The position numbers were made by a program, and so were the translations under genes. The notes below the pieces were generated by a model that did no database searches, was not told where the DNA came from, and saw only the letters and a list, made by a program, of their open reading frames with translations. Shown piece by piece: positions 47,246 to 61,700 of a DNA stretch of 64,000 nt; within the stretch, counting starts at the first letter, position 1; each line of letters starts with the position of its first letter. Source of the stretch: Lineus longissimus (taxonomy: Eukaryota > Nemertea > Pilidiophora > Heteronemertea > Lineidae); assembly GCF_910592395.1 (NCBI RefSeq), contig NC_088313.1:3908501-3972500 (forward strand), written 5' to 3'.

Positions 47246-49588
47246 GTGGTTTCAGTATTAAGTTTTTCATTGTAGCAATGCGAAAATGTAAGCAATTTTG
47301 GTTAGGTCCGTCATAACATAGAGTGACTCAACCACTCTCTTGATTACAGCGGCCCCCCAGCGCCACTACGCGGGGCCCCTTGGTATCAGGCTAAGTAGCT
47401 TCGCGCGATATGCACCATTCTGGGAAAAGAGACAATACCACCAATGAATATTCATAGGTTGGAGGGTCCAGGCCTATCAATTAGACGATATTGCATGTTT
47501 TTAACTACCAAGTACATATTTGGAGAGGTATTGAAAAAATATTTGCTGTGGCAAGTCTTCAGATATAAAATAAATTGTTTGGTAAAAAAATTAATTTTGA
47601 AGTGTTTACAATTAAAAATGCTCTCAAAATACGATAAGGAATGATTATTTATTAACATTTCCTGAACAATATAGCTTCTAATTATCACTTTACATATATA
47701 GGTTGGCGTAAGGTCACGTGCTCTTCTTTCCGCATGACAATATACAGCAATATAGTTACAACCCCACAATATAATCGCGCTGCAAGTCCATAACAAGGCC
47801 ACGGTGACCCGTTATAAATGTTTCGCCAGCTTCGCTATTTTGCCGCTACGCGGCGCGTTGGGTCCTTGCGTCCAGTTTATATTTCATTTTGATATCGATC
47901 TGTCAATCAATCATCATGGCACCTTAAGGGCATTTGCTGGAGATTCAGCAGTCCAACAGTTTTTTTAGCAGTGGTGTGATCTTTTGCCTGCCCTGGCATA
48001 GTCCCTCAGGTACAAGAGACCACAGCTTTTTTTAGTCTTATCACACTCTCGTCACAGTTTCCCTCGTTAAAGTTGTGAAGACTCAGGACTTTTTGTTCCT
48101 TGAAAGAATGTAATTCCAGGATCGCACTTGGGCCGATTGTCATTTTAGCCAACAGTTTTAACTCTTTCAGTGCCAGAGTGTTTCCAATGTGGCTCCTAGG
48201 TTTTTCCCAGGCTTCTAAAACAGCACACCAGACACGCAATATCATTTGACAATAACAATCTAAATGAAAGAATCTTTTATTGCTCCACAATCTGTACAGG
48301 TAACTTTTAAAGAAACATGATAACATAATATCCCTTTACCATGGATTGTACTGTCAACTGAAGTACAAATTTAGGCTTAACCAGGCCTAACAAGCTAAAG
48401 AGGTGGACATTCAAACCCCACTGTGGTAAATCATAGCACAATCTGAACTGCATACAGTTCTATCCAATGAAATTTATATCACACACTAATTCACTAAATT
48501 CTAAGTCGTCATATTTTACCTCAAAGAAAGATTAACAATGATAGAAGAAAGGAATTCACCAGAAACTCTACACAAATTGATTAAAAGATTTCATCATCAG
48601 GTGAAAAATGGTTTTCCAACACAATGAAACTACATGTACACTTTACACTTCTTCACTTTCACCATCAAACCGTAACTTAGAAGTGGCCCGTCCAGCATAA
48701 TACTTGGACAGGACAGTTGCCAGGGAGCATTTTCATTATAGTAGGGCTGCCTAGCACCCAGTACAAAACACATATATTTGACTCGAGGTATTCTGTTATG
48801 TATATGTTTTGGGGGGTTGTGTGCAAATATTTACATGACCGCAACCGAATAGAAAGTATCTTCCGAAAATTATGTGTATAGAAAATACATGATTTGTCTT
48901 GCAGGTTAGAGCTCGAACAAAACAGAATTTTACAATCGCAAAGGAAAACTATTAAGAGAAAGCACTGATAAATATGTTGGTTTTATGCGAAAAAACTGGC
49001 CAAACTAAAAATATCATCAATTCATTTGACTTTATAAAAGACAGAATTGTGAATCTCAATGAAAAATTTGAAAAAAATATAACTCCAGCCATTTTCAAAG
49101 GCACACTAATATACATGTACATCGTACTGTTGGTTTTTAAAGAGGAAGAACCATTTTTGGAACCTTACTCACCAAAATGGAACAAGCTGCTAAAAAAGTA
49201 CTGTAAAAATATGGCACATGCTTTAATGGAAATTCGTTCATTTTCTGCAGAATATTTCATGAATAGAATCGAAGTTTTCTTTTTTAGCATGTTTAGTCAA
49301 TGTTCAAACCTCGGAAACAAAGCTAAATGAGAAAAGAAAGCCACTTTCCGGCAGACAGCCGGCCGGTGAAGAAGACTGCAGTGAACAAAATGGTCTTAGA
49401 GGCAAAGAAAAATTGGCGTCGTTATTTTTGGTTGAAAATGCTTCCTGCAGCATACCGATATTGTACCTATCATTACGTAGGTTTACCAACATAAATGGTT
49501 AAGTTCACGCAACCTGACATTTAGTAACATTATGAACACAATATCTGTCAAGTTGAGGGTAGGTGAATAATACATTGATGCAGTCGCC

Positions 49589-49660
49589 ATGTACACAATG
49601 TACAGGTTTCCGTGTACACAATGTACATCTTTTCATGTACACAATGTACATGTTTCTTCC
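49589..49660. repeat. TGTACA minisatellite
   Basis: Three units of about 24 bp, each GTACACAATGTACA followed by a T-rich spacer. Each unit is itself palindromic. Confidence 0.8.
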
Positions 49661-51223
49661 CTCAAAATAAACAAAATTGCTGGGCCCAGGCCGAAAAAGT
49701 TATAAAGGATCTATGTACAGAAGACAGGCAGTGGAGAGACAAAAAGTGGCCCGACATCCTTGCAAATTTCTCTAAAATTGATTCCATTCTCGTAATCACA
49801 GTCCTCACATAAACATGATCTTGATGTTGAATGATATGATCACAGAATACCTATGTAAACAGGGTAGCGGAAAAAATTTAACCTTTGAGTTGCAACGGTA
49901 AATGATATAATCAAAAAGATTACAGTACATCAGTACTTGGATCAAGAAGCACATTTTCTCATTTAAATTTCGTATTACTTTGCCAAAATGCCTTATTTAT
50001 ATAAACTACTATTGGAAAGTCAGCTCATGAAAAGAATTTGGAGAAAACCCCCAAACATTTTATAGCGCTATTGAGTTTAATGTTTTAGCATGCTAATCGA
50101 ATACTTAGCAAACACAATTTAATCACAACTTATTGTTGTATAGTAATTGTAAAACCTTTCTTATGAGTAGCACTGTAATGTGTAATTCTTGGAATTAAGT
50201 GTGCAGGATTATTGGAATTGGGTTTAGATAAGATACCGGTGGATAATCGTGGAAAATTCCCACGGTCTACTTTTAATCCTCCATTCTCCCCAGCGTGATC
50301 AATTACGTGATCAATTACGTCAGCATTGATGCGGCTCCTCATTGGATGGAGACGCATCAACGTTGCCCCCTGATTGGTGCAGACAAAGCTGCGCGTGAAT
50401 ACAAAACAGCTGTCCGCACGCTCTCGGCAGAGAGAGATAGAGAGAGAGCGTGAGAGAGTTATTCCAGTCTCCCGAGTATTTCTAATCACGTGCACGAATC
50501 GTCATCCCGACGAACTATTTTATCAATTATGACTTTGGTGTGTATAATTTTGTGAAGCAGTGTTAGAATAAAGGATCCGGACGTTAGAAGGCAAATTCAG
50601 CTTCTTATTTTATAACCTGTGGAAATACGACATTATTGACAATGAAAGAATGAGGTTATGGTTTAGGAACGCATCCCAGAAATAATACTTTCGTTCACAA
50701 AAACTTGCACTTTCAAGACGGGACAGCTATACTAAAGAAAAGATCAAAATACAATTGTACCGATTACAAAAAGACAGAAATATACAAACTCATGCCAGTG
50801 AGAAGAAAACTGCCCCTGCTGAGTGACATCAGAAAACAAACCCCATATTTTTCATCAGCACTGGGCCTTATCTAAGTCCACTTTAAGGCAACAGAGTTTT
50901 TTAACGAACCGAATTTAAAATTGCATATTAGAAGTGATACAAGTTGTGTTATTTGTGCAATCGCGAGACATATACACAATACTATCAACAGAGAATCATA
51001 CGCTCAAACTATAGGACTGCAGCCTACTTTAAAATACTATGGTGTGAAGCAGTTCTTTCAGAAATCTTGGAAATAGCAACGCTTTTCAGAAGCTTCATGT
51101 GCTAAGATTTTTTCCAAGTTGATATGTGTTTTGTATTTGTGATAGCAATGGTCTAACTTACATGTACTCTGGAATCTTCCCCCAACCATGGTTTATTGTA
51201 AAGCAATGCTGCCTCTCCTAGTA

Positions 51224-51314
51224 TACAGGGTGGCCCAGAGTTATTTTCCTTTGGACAGTAGAATTTTATTGTGTATCCATTGTGTGAGGGAAAGTCATTC
51301 TGGGCCACCCTGTA
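51224..51314. mobile_element. 91-bp mariner-like MITE
   Basis: TACAGGGTGGCCCAGAG at the left and CTGGGCCACCCTGTA at the right are near-perfect inverted repeats with TA at both edges. TACAGGGTGGCCCA is typical of mariner/IS630 ends. A single similar end, TACAGGGTGGGCCAGA, occurs at 63355. Confidence 0.8.
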
Positions 51315-52768
51315 GAGCAATGATAAGGGGTGAATATGAAGAAAGGAGTGCACAGCTATTGAAGGGGGGGAGGGGCGGTATCTAAGTGGTTTAGAAAACT
51401 TGTAACGGTGTAAAAATATCATCAGCACATTTTAAGAATAGAATACAAGGCATGTTGAGGGCGAATACATTCAGAACTTAGCACAGAACATATACTGGTA
51501 GTGTTAGTAAATCAAGACAATACAGCATGTCACTATCATAGGAATCAAAATCTGAAATGGTGAACACAGCCACACACAGTCCTCAGGTTCTTTGAAATTC
51601 ACTTTATGAGCAAATACGTTTTTCTTTACAAAATCTGCAAAAATATTTTTTTAATTAAATGCCCAATTTGAAAAAAAAATTCACAAGTGAAAATTAGTAG
51701 GGGGTACTTTCGGGTCAAATTTCAATTTCACAGAGGTTTTATTGATAAGACAAATAGATGATGATGATAGACAGCGTGGTTCAGGCAGTAGAATTGTGTC
51801 TGAATGCTTGAATAGGGTTTTCTCAAACAATTTTATCACTTTAGACTGCATAATATCAGCCACGGGTAAAATATAACACAAATCTTCTTGAAAGAAAACC
51901 AGTTCCTTTCCATTTCCAATGTCATTGGCTTAAGTTTGATTATTTATCAATCCTTCATCAAATATCAATCCCCCACCAAACTGGCACATACACTTATTGA
52001 ATGAAGTCTGTAGACCGTTATCACCAGAAGCACAGCTTAACATAACACAGCTTAACAAATATCTTGACAAGCAGAACTCCGCCGATGGTCAAGTCACCAA
52101 TACATCTCACATAGTTGCATACCATAAACCGAAACCAAGTCAAAAGCTACACGACATACACCTGATTTCAAAAATTGAAAGCTGCTGATACGCTTCACTA
52201 CTGAAGGACAGGGGTTGGTTTCAAAAAAAGATGCAAATGGAAATTGTTCAATCATAGATGTGTGTAATCATTGGGTTGATACTAGCCAATGGCATTTCGT
52301 TTGGTATTGGTGTACAGTCCTAATCACAAGTAAATGGCCACACGATTTCTCCTAAGCCTTCTGGGATGAAACACTTAAGACATTCTGATCTTTTAAGTAC
52401 ATGTATACCGTGACCTACTTTAGACATGTACACCGCTACCTACTTTTTCGTGTTTTCTACAAAGGTAAAAAGTGCTAAGCTACTAAAAATCCCATGATAG
52501 GAGGTTGAAGGAAAACTACACAAACCACACTTCAAGTTCGTTACCAAAATAGATAGCGATTTACCCATGACCAAGACAGTACTTTATCGTAATATACCAT
52601 TTCCATTTTACATGCCTTTTCAAAAAACACTCCCCTCGTCTTCCAATGGTGTCGAACGCTTCTCATAATATGTACATCTGTATGGTTTTTTTCACAACAT
52701 TTCTCACAAATCATTGAATGCTTCTGAAGTAAAGATTATAGCTGTGTGTTTGTTGGCTTTCTAGCTGC

Positions 52769-55700
52769 TTATTTTAAACACGATACCGGCTTCTCTTTTC
52801 CTCCATCACCCTCCGAAACGAAACGCTTGCGGCCCCTGAAAGAGGTAGAACAAAATGGAAATTTTATTTTATCATCATCATCATCATTTAGGCGCTTTGG
52901 CCCAGAAATTGGGCCTTTGCTTATTTGTGTGCCACTCTAAGTCAGAATTGGAAATCATCTTGAGGTATGCCCCTTAGTGCAATAGCAGGCTAGGTAAATT
53001 TTTGTAAATTTTGAGTTGGGTGCAGAAATGAAGAGAGCAAGGTTGCATCCTTCTGGCCAATATTGTTCCAAATCGAAGTTCCAACTGACATTACGCAAAT
53101 GAATGAATTTTAAAAAATCACTTGGCCAATCGAATGAGGTCAAGGAACATCTCACAGTGTTTATGTCCACTGTTACATGGTTGACTTCTGAAAAAAGTCG
53201 CCCGGACGCCCACCTACGTCCGGTCTGCAGATTATACCTTTGCAAATGCTATAGTCAATCCACGATTGCAGGTCACATGATGTAAATAAACGCACGTGTC
53301 CACACTTTGCATTTTATACCAAATACGGATATGGATTTTTCCAGGAATATCATGCGGGAATTCGACAGGTTACCGGTTTCGGTACGTCAGCGACAGTAAT
53401 TTGTCTTACCGATTTGGCATGTCTTCCATATTTTTCTCGCTGAAGAGATTGACTTTGAAAGCCATGGTGGCAAACCGCTCCAGCAAACAATACGCAGCGG
53501 GAACGTCAAGGCAAATATCGGGCATATTATCATAAATACGTTTGATACCCTGGAATGAGAGGAGAGACAAATCTCATGTAAAATCGATAATTTTTTCAAA
53601 ATCGAAACGAGATCCACAAGCCATTTGACTATTTATATCAAATCACTGACGTCTAATATCAATAGATAACTCATCGTCACAAAGTTGTCAACAGCGTGAA
53701 GTACACGAAGATAAAATCAGCACCAATGGCCTCCACTGATTGTCAATCAGACTTATTCCTCATCTGATACTGAAGGTGACTCTCTCCGATAATCAAAATC
53801 ATCCAATACTGATTAGCTACAGAGCTAAAAATCACCCTGGCGACACTATGCCTGATATATTTAGCTGAGAAGTCGCAGTGCTGAGGATACTAAAGCGACC
53901 AAATCCCATCTTGACCCACAAGGCTCCGAGAACGCCAAGTCCCTTTTACAAGCTCTACAATCAAGACTGCCTGTTGGTGTCAACTGGACTTAGTGAGATA
54001 AGATGACGAATCAATGAATCTGGAAGTGAAAGCATCAGCTACAGAACATACCTGGTCCATCTGGGTTTTAGTTACGACGACAGAATCACAGAGAGATTTC
54101 AAAAACTTGACCATGAGTTCGGCAGCAGGTTCTGTAGTATCTTCTATTACCATCAGTATGGCCTGAAAAATTCAGAACGGCCTTTAAGACAAGAAGCTGG
54201 TGTCCTTATGATGAGATTAACACTATGGCTCAAGCCTAAAGGTATCTACATTATTTCACTGACCAGTGTATTCAACTTGTGTACTGAGAAATAAACTGTG
54301 AATAAATGTTGTCAACGTTAACTGTTTCAAAATGTGAACGATGACACTGTAAGTTACGTGCTTAAATATTTAGAGGTTTGAAAACTTAAATCATTGATTG
54401 TTTCACACATCTGCATCCCAAATTCCAAAAATAGATACACTTCCTAGTTCACAATATATCAAGTCTGGGCAGTAAAGACTATAATTTATAAACACTATGG
54501 CAAGTTATTAACTCTTGCCACAGAACATCAATTAGAAATATCGAGCTACATCATGAGACTGTCTGCTCTCTGATTTAGCTCCAGGGAACTCTGCTCATGC
54601 GCAGGGCCAGCAGCTGTCCCTTCTCTTGCAAGGATAGGAGTCTGCTTAATCATTGTTCTTTGCCCTGTGTGGGCCGGTATCCACTGCAACCTTGCCACCA
54701 AGGGCAGTATCCACTGCAACCTTGTCACCAATGGCAGTATCCACAGCAACCTTGTCACCAATGGCAGAATCTACTGCAACCTTGTCACCAATGGCAGAAT
54801 CTACTTCAACCTTGTCCCCAAGGGCAGTAATCCTCCAGATTTAAAATGATAAACTAGAAACCTCAAATACATGTGCTATTCTACCTTACCTCATAGACTA
54901 ACTCGTGGTGGAAGTGAGGCACCTCCAAATCAATTAGACAACTGGTCGCGGTTTTGATGTCACGAGCCGAGAGGTATTCCTTCAGCAAAAGCACCATCTA
55001 AAATGGAGAGAAAACTTAGCCTTACGCTTCCACACAAGACAGGGAGTGTCTGTGATTATACAGGTAGCAACAGGGGACCAACTCAGGCTGTTTCTCACTA
55101 GTTAGGGACTTTTGCTTGACTTGGCATTAGATCCCAGGTACTCTAAGTCACTAGAGCCAGGTCCTCTTACCACTATGCCACTGATTTCTTTTTACGGGTA
55201 GCAACAGGGGACCAACTCAGGCTGTTTCTCACCAGTTAAGGACTTTTGCTTGACTTGGCATCAGATACCAGGTACTCTAAGTCACTAGAGCCAGGTCCTG
55301 TTACCACTATGCCACTGATTTCTTTTTACGTAACACTAAAACATACCTTTTTGATGAGGGACTTGACAGGTCTGCTGCCACCTCCAATGCCCCATACGTT
55401 GTCCAGCCGGACCATACCATGTTTCATTTTCATCAATGTGTCTGCCTTCTCCAGAGCTAATCTGTTGAAGGAAGATGAGTTGTTTGAGAAATGATAATGA
55501 TAACAATTCTCTTTTATGTAGAAATCATTTTAGTTAGCTTGGTAACTGTTTGGGAGCGCTTTGGAATCCTCATTACCCCGGTCTCAACAGAAACTATTCT
55601 GGGGGTCGCCACGGGATCTTCCTGGGGTTGCAAAAACCAATACCTTGACCTTTAGGGAAACCAAGTAGCAACTCAGCCAAAAGTCGAACCTGCGAAATGA

Positions 55701-58700
55701 GCATGGTTTGGAATACGGCAATGAGTGAGGATTAGCTTAATGCTGGATCTACTTTTACGTTTAGCCTAATACAACTTTTACATTACGCGAGTTTTTCATC
55801 AAAACCATTGTTATTTCACCAAAATAAATCTACTCAAAAACAGTGTATTGAATCAATAAATGGCGTCATCACCAGAGAGACTGAGCTCCTACAGGTAACA
55901 CCCTGAACAGAACCTTGGTGTCACTGTCAGTGAAGCAGTAAGTCTCACCTTGCTTGAACACAAGAAATCCGACCAGCGTGATTCACCACAAACTTTGGCG
56001 GAATACAATCATCTGCCACAGCTCTCGCAAGGAACTTCCCAACCATCTGAAAAGATGATATTTTACAGTTCATGTGTAGACGATGTTACGAAACCTAATG
56101 TCACTTGAAGATTTTTCTTATCTTGTAGTATTCGGACACCAAGCGCATCACAGTGTTTGTTTGTTATTATTCAGAAAGTAACAGATAGAAAACGGCAACA
56201 CCGCATTGCTGATAAGCTGCAGTGCAGGTTCTCCTTCTTGTGTGATTGTCATATTATGAGTAACGATCTGCACGCTTTGCTCAGAAAGAACTCCTGTACT
56301 TCATCAACCCACCCACAGGAAAAACATATCAGATTGCCCTCAACCACGAATAGTCTAAATCAATCAAGGGTTCACTTTTGGTAAAACTATAAAAAAATAA
56401 CATTTCAAATAGATTTTCAAGCCAAACTTACCGCTGGTGCCTCAGGACAATCAATGGTTATGTCGGCGAGATCATTTAACACGTCGTCAAAGCCTTGCAT
56501 CAGTTCCTCGGGAGTTAGAATACTGCCGTAGAGATCTGAGATGAGCATAGAGCACAGCTCCCGATGATGCGGTTTGTGTTCCAGACCCATCTCGACAATC
56601 AGGTACACCAACTTGTGCTTCTCTTCACCCTGAATATTCAGCTCCTGAATCGAACGCTACAAAGAGACAAGTACGAGTGAAGTGAGGTACTGGTAGTGAT
56701 ACAGTGGAACCTCCCATACTGGACACCTCTCTATTAAGGACAACCTCTTTATTAACGACACTAGTTTTGGTCCCAAAGTGGTGGTTTCCATTCAATTTGA
56801 CCTCTCTAAACAGAACACAACCTCTCTATTAAGGACACTAGGTTTGGTCCCACAGTGGTTGTTTCCATTCAATTTGACCTCTCTAATCAGAACACCTCTC
56901 TATTCAGGAGAGCACTTTTCAGTCCCGAGGGTGTCCTTAATAGAAAGGTTCTACTGTAAATACATGTACGAAGAAAAAAACATCTCAAATATGTGAAAGG
57001 ACAAGGGTAGAGTACCGGATCATGCCAAAGCCAACACCATTCTTCACTGCCCTAGGGGCTGGATGTCAGGAGATTAAGATAAGGTATCAATTAATAGAGA
57101 CAATTTCAACATCAGCCTTATCAATGTCAGTAAACCCGCTGCCTGACTTCACTCAGAAACCAAACTAACTGGGTTGCTCCAATTTTGGTATACATGTAAT
57201 TTAATTTGACGTGGAGCTTAGTTTTTCAGTCTATTTGTTTGAGGACTTGCACATTTCATGTTATCCTCATAGCAGGAATATAGGCCTTTAATGGGTGTAA
57301 GGCAGCATGAAGGACATGTAAGTTTATAGTAAGAGTCGACACTTCTATGGCGGCGCTAAAGTACATAGAGTGACAGCACCTCCAAGTCGATTCAATGGGC
57401 CACTGCGCCTTTTTTCTCTCCAAGATGACTGGGAAAAATTTTCGTCTAACTTACTATCACTTCTTCAGGATCACTATTTTCAAAGTATTCCAGCACCTCT
57501 TCCTCCACAGGCTTCTTGAATTCCTCAAAGGTTAATTTAGGTTCCGTCATTTTTAAAGCGTAAGTTTCCTGAAATATAAATGCACGAATTATGTATGTAA
57601 ACATAATTCAAATACTATTCAAAAATACGCCGCTAATACCAGATAGACTAGGCTTGTGTAAGATAGACTCCAGAGAAAAATAATGAACGTAAGTTCGAAG
57701 TCTGACAAATGCTTGCACAGTCAAATCTCCTTTAAGGGACGCCCTTTTTATAGTGTCAGTTGGACACCGTCTCTTTGAGGCCTTGTTGCCAAGAATAACA
57801 TTCCGCGAAGATGACGTGACTGCAGCTGCTGCCCTCTATTTCCCCATCGCTGAATTACAGGCAATGTCGGACAAACATGCGGTTTCGTAATGTATTCAGG
57901 CTTTCTAACTAGGGCAGTTAGATTCAATCTAGTGTTGGAAATATTACATAATTGTTCTGAATATTTCTCTCTCTGACTCTATGGTATCATTCATGCTAAA
58001 AACAATGCAGGGTCAAAGATAATTGACTTTGAAATAAGCTCAAATGCGTAGAAATAAGTGTCGATGTCCGACTGTCACGTGACTAAAACGTCATCAATAT
58101 CTTATGCAAATGACCTTGTGAGCTATAAATAGTAACTTCGCGGAATGCTACTGGTAATTTCACTTCCAGGCATTGGTATAAATAAAGTGTGCTGATTCCT
58201 TTCTGGAAGTATTCTTCATCAGACACCACAGAGTTCTTAGAGAAAGAATCTTGATATCTTTTTCCATCTGGTTTACCTGAGTATCCGAATCATAGTTGGG
58301 ATCATGCTCATCTGTCGGTAATCCTGACTCCTCGAGTTCTGATCCAGGCTTGCCCCATGTTCCCTTGCCGCCACCACCGCCTGGAAAACACAACACAACA
58401 AACACGTCAAGACAAAGATGGTCAAATTCAACTGATGAAGTCTAGACATGCTCGAGGAATGGTGGGGGGGGGGGGGGGGCTTGGATCTTGGATGAGGTCA
58501 CAACTCTCAGTAACGGCAGCAGTGTTGCATTCAGCATCACCAACAGAACTTTTAGAACTCGTACCTAAAAGAAAAGTTTTTACTTTTTTCAGAGATGAAA
58601 TTATTTTGCGCACTCTCCCAGGGAATGAAATCCGTGGGGAAACTGAGTATCCATGAAATGCTTGGGGAAACTGAGTATCCCAGACAAAGCCAGGGCTGAA

Positions 58701-61700
58701 CAACACGTCAACCAAGTAGCCAACAAGAGGAAGGTTCTACTCCAGCAGAAACTACAGCATGCAAAGTTACCTCAGGTTCGACTTCAGAAATTCTTCAGCA
58801 ATGAGATCACCCATCCAGCAGACTGCCAAGACATCATCTGCGGAGACTAAATAACTCTGAAACTTCGATCCACAAAGCATGCCAAACCGAACTGGCTACA
58901 TCACCCTCCGTCATTCCAGTGATAGTACTGATAAAGTGATACACACTGTAACATGCCAACAAAGATGACAAACTAACCTGCAACCTCTGAAGAATCTGCC
59001 TCCATGTTAAAAATGCTTTCTGTGAGTGTGATATATCAGTTCTAACCTGTCTGCCAATGGCATGAATGGGCAGCTTGAAGGTTGAATGAACCACAATGTG
59101 CAATACAGGCAATAGGGAATCCGAGCATGGAATTTCTAAGCGGGAGTCAAGAATCATCTAAACACACACTGCACTTATTCCTGAATCAAGGCTGGCCAGA
59201 TAGATACGGTTCGTGGTCCAAACACACACACCTCTTATTCCTGAATCAAGGCAGGCCAGATCTAGACATGGTTCGTCGTCCAACCACACACTCCACTTAT
59301 TCCTGAACCAAGGCCGCCAGATCTAGATACTGTTCAAATGAAGCAGACGTTACTGTATTATGTACATTCCGTATCCAGGTCAATGATTAAAAAACGAGTT
59401 TAAGTGTACCAATACCATGCTGGATGCAATGTCAATACCCACAAGTCTATTTTTGTTCTCCGTTTTGGCACAACAATCGCAAAACTTACAACATTATCAA
59501 ATCATTTAGTATCGCCAACTGTTTTTTTATTTCATGTTTTGAACTTGAATGGTTGAAGGGAGGCATTGGACTAAAGCACATGCAAGTGAGTAATTTTTAT
59601 GACTACTACATGTACGCACTATGATAACCGCATGCAGGATCTGGTTTTTGGTGGTCATTCATGCAGATCTGCAACAAGAATGATGATGAGGTGATTGTAG
59701 CAACCTTCAATCAATTACAAACCATGTGACAACCAGGTTTACCAGCAGACAAGTCCTGTTGTCTCACGTTGCGGCAATTATAAATAATCACAGCAGCACC
59801 GACAAAAATTGACAGACAAAGAAAAGCACTTTACTCCCTATTTGATCGAGTGAGCTTTCATGGCCTTCACACGTCACCCACGCATCATCTGCCATTTAAA
59901 GGATGTAAATTATGGAACAGCATCTGTTGAAATTGAACCAAAACCACCTGAGAAGCCCACGCAAATCTGCAATTACATTACAACATAATGCATTGAGAAT
60001 TATACTCCTACATCATGTACATCATGTACATGTCCTAGTTGACAATGACAGATTGAGGATGCAGACGGCAGGACACATAAAAGCTGGAACAGAACTTCTA
60101 GTTTTTGTATCCCATTTACAATTACAGTAGAACCTCTCTATCAAGAACACCCTCGGGACTGAGGAGTGCTGTCCCTAATACTAATAGAGGTGTCCTGATT
60201 AGAGAGGTCAAATTGAATGGATACAACCGATTTGGGAACAAAACTAGTGTCCGCTTAGGGAGATTCCGCTGTACATGAATTACATGTATGGGCATGAAGG
60301 AGCTCAAAGTCGAGTTTCATAGTTCAACATGTTCAAGATTTCTGGTTCAGTTGCCTTGCAAAAAACTTGAGAATTCTTTAAACACTGTAACATCATAGAC
60401 AAGGGCTATGAACTTACTAGGCCTATGGCTTGTACCACTTTACTTTCTAGGCCTAACTTCCATCCATACCCTTCCACACAAGGGGGGGAGGGCTTTATGG
60501 CAGCATAGCTGACAAATGATTTAAATCAGTTCAATGGCGTCCATCACCTATGAATTGTTCCGAGGCATCTGACTGTGTTGGCAGAGCCTGGGACTGTGGC
60601 CACATCATACCACAACATCAATGAAAAGCTGATGATCTTGCACAGACATGACATTGACAAGTCAGAACAAAACAAGATTCCCTGAATGTCCTGAACCCAC
60701 CATGGTACCGGGATTAGTCAGCCCATCATGTATTTTATCGGGGACATCAAAACTGCACAAAGAAAACCTATCACAAGTGTTGGGGTCAGGTTTGGTCAAT
60801 ACTGAGTCACAATCAACTAAACAAAGACAATGTTTGCAAGCAATCACACAGAGATACCTTGTAACTTTGACTTGCTTCCTACCTTGTTGAAAGGCATAGA
60901 ATTCCTAAGGCCAAGGGTCTGACAGTGACACGAGGTCCCACTCGCAATAGGCCCTTTGCCAGATGAGATACGCCGGTACCACCTAGGGTCAGCCATACAA
61001 ACCATCTTTACAATAGATCTTCACGGTAAAAGACGTCAGACAATGATTCGAGAGGTATTGTCTGGCGTTATTGACCATAAAAACCTATTGTGAAGGTAGT
61101 TTGTTTTGCAGTCCCTAGGTGGTACCGGCGTATCTGGAAAAGGGCCTATAGCATTTCCTGGCCAGTGGGAGCATAGGATGAACATGAGTTTTTCAGTTTC
61201 GGCACCACAACATTCTTTGATTGGATATATTGTTACTTCACCTCTTTGTTCTGCCTTTCTTTCCTATTGCTCACCTGTGTGTCATGCTACCGGAACATAA
61301 GTGTCACATACGAATGCACATAAAGTGACTTATATCGTGGTATCGAGCTGCATAAAGAATGTGACTAGTTACGCTAGAACCTTGCATGCACCCAAAAAAA
61401 CCGGAACTAACATTCCCAATACAAACCGTGATTATTATTGATTCAAAGTCGACTGCAGAGCCTACATACCTAACTACAACTTACATTTTTTACAGGTACA
61501 TTCGTACATGTACATGTATACTGTATGTGTCTGGAGAATACAGTACTAACAAGACAGTGCCTAGAGAATATTGATTGATTCTTTCATTCCAGATCTCTCT
61601 AGATGACAATCCAATCAGTCACTGCAGAGTTTGGAACATGATATACAATGTTAAGTAAATTGTAATTGTATTGCACACAATTTGCACAGAATTTCCAATG

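Larger units (their letters stand above)
44232..52768. other. Long gene-poor stretch; possible PDCD4 3' UTR at its right end
   Basis: No gene is supported across 8.5 kb. It holds a C12 run (44867-44878), two GGCCGGTCCACTGC elements, SINE-like pieces (46540-46980), the inverted hairpin repeat (47135-47245), a TGTACA minisatellite (49589-49660) and a mariner-like MITE (51224-51314). A GA-rich, CCAAT-containing stretch near 50280-50460 looks promoter-like, but no exon was found beside it. The AT-rich part below 52768 may be the PDCD4 3' UTR; AATAAA on the minus strand occurs near 51734 and 48268. The longest frame (48974-49330, 118 codons) is AT-rich with no recognisable feature. Confidence 0.5.

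Noticed and set aside
48974-49330. 118-codon plus-strand frame
   Set aside because: Lys/Ile/Phe-rich composition typical of AT-rich noncoding DNA; no splice context, domain or signal peptide.
54546-54849. Four overlapping 60-77-codon frames
   Set aside because: Products of the 30-bp intronic minisatellite, open only because its period is a multiple of three.
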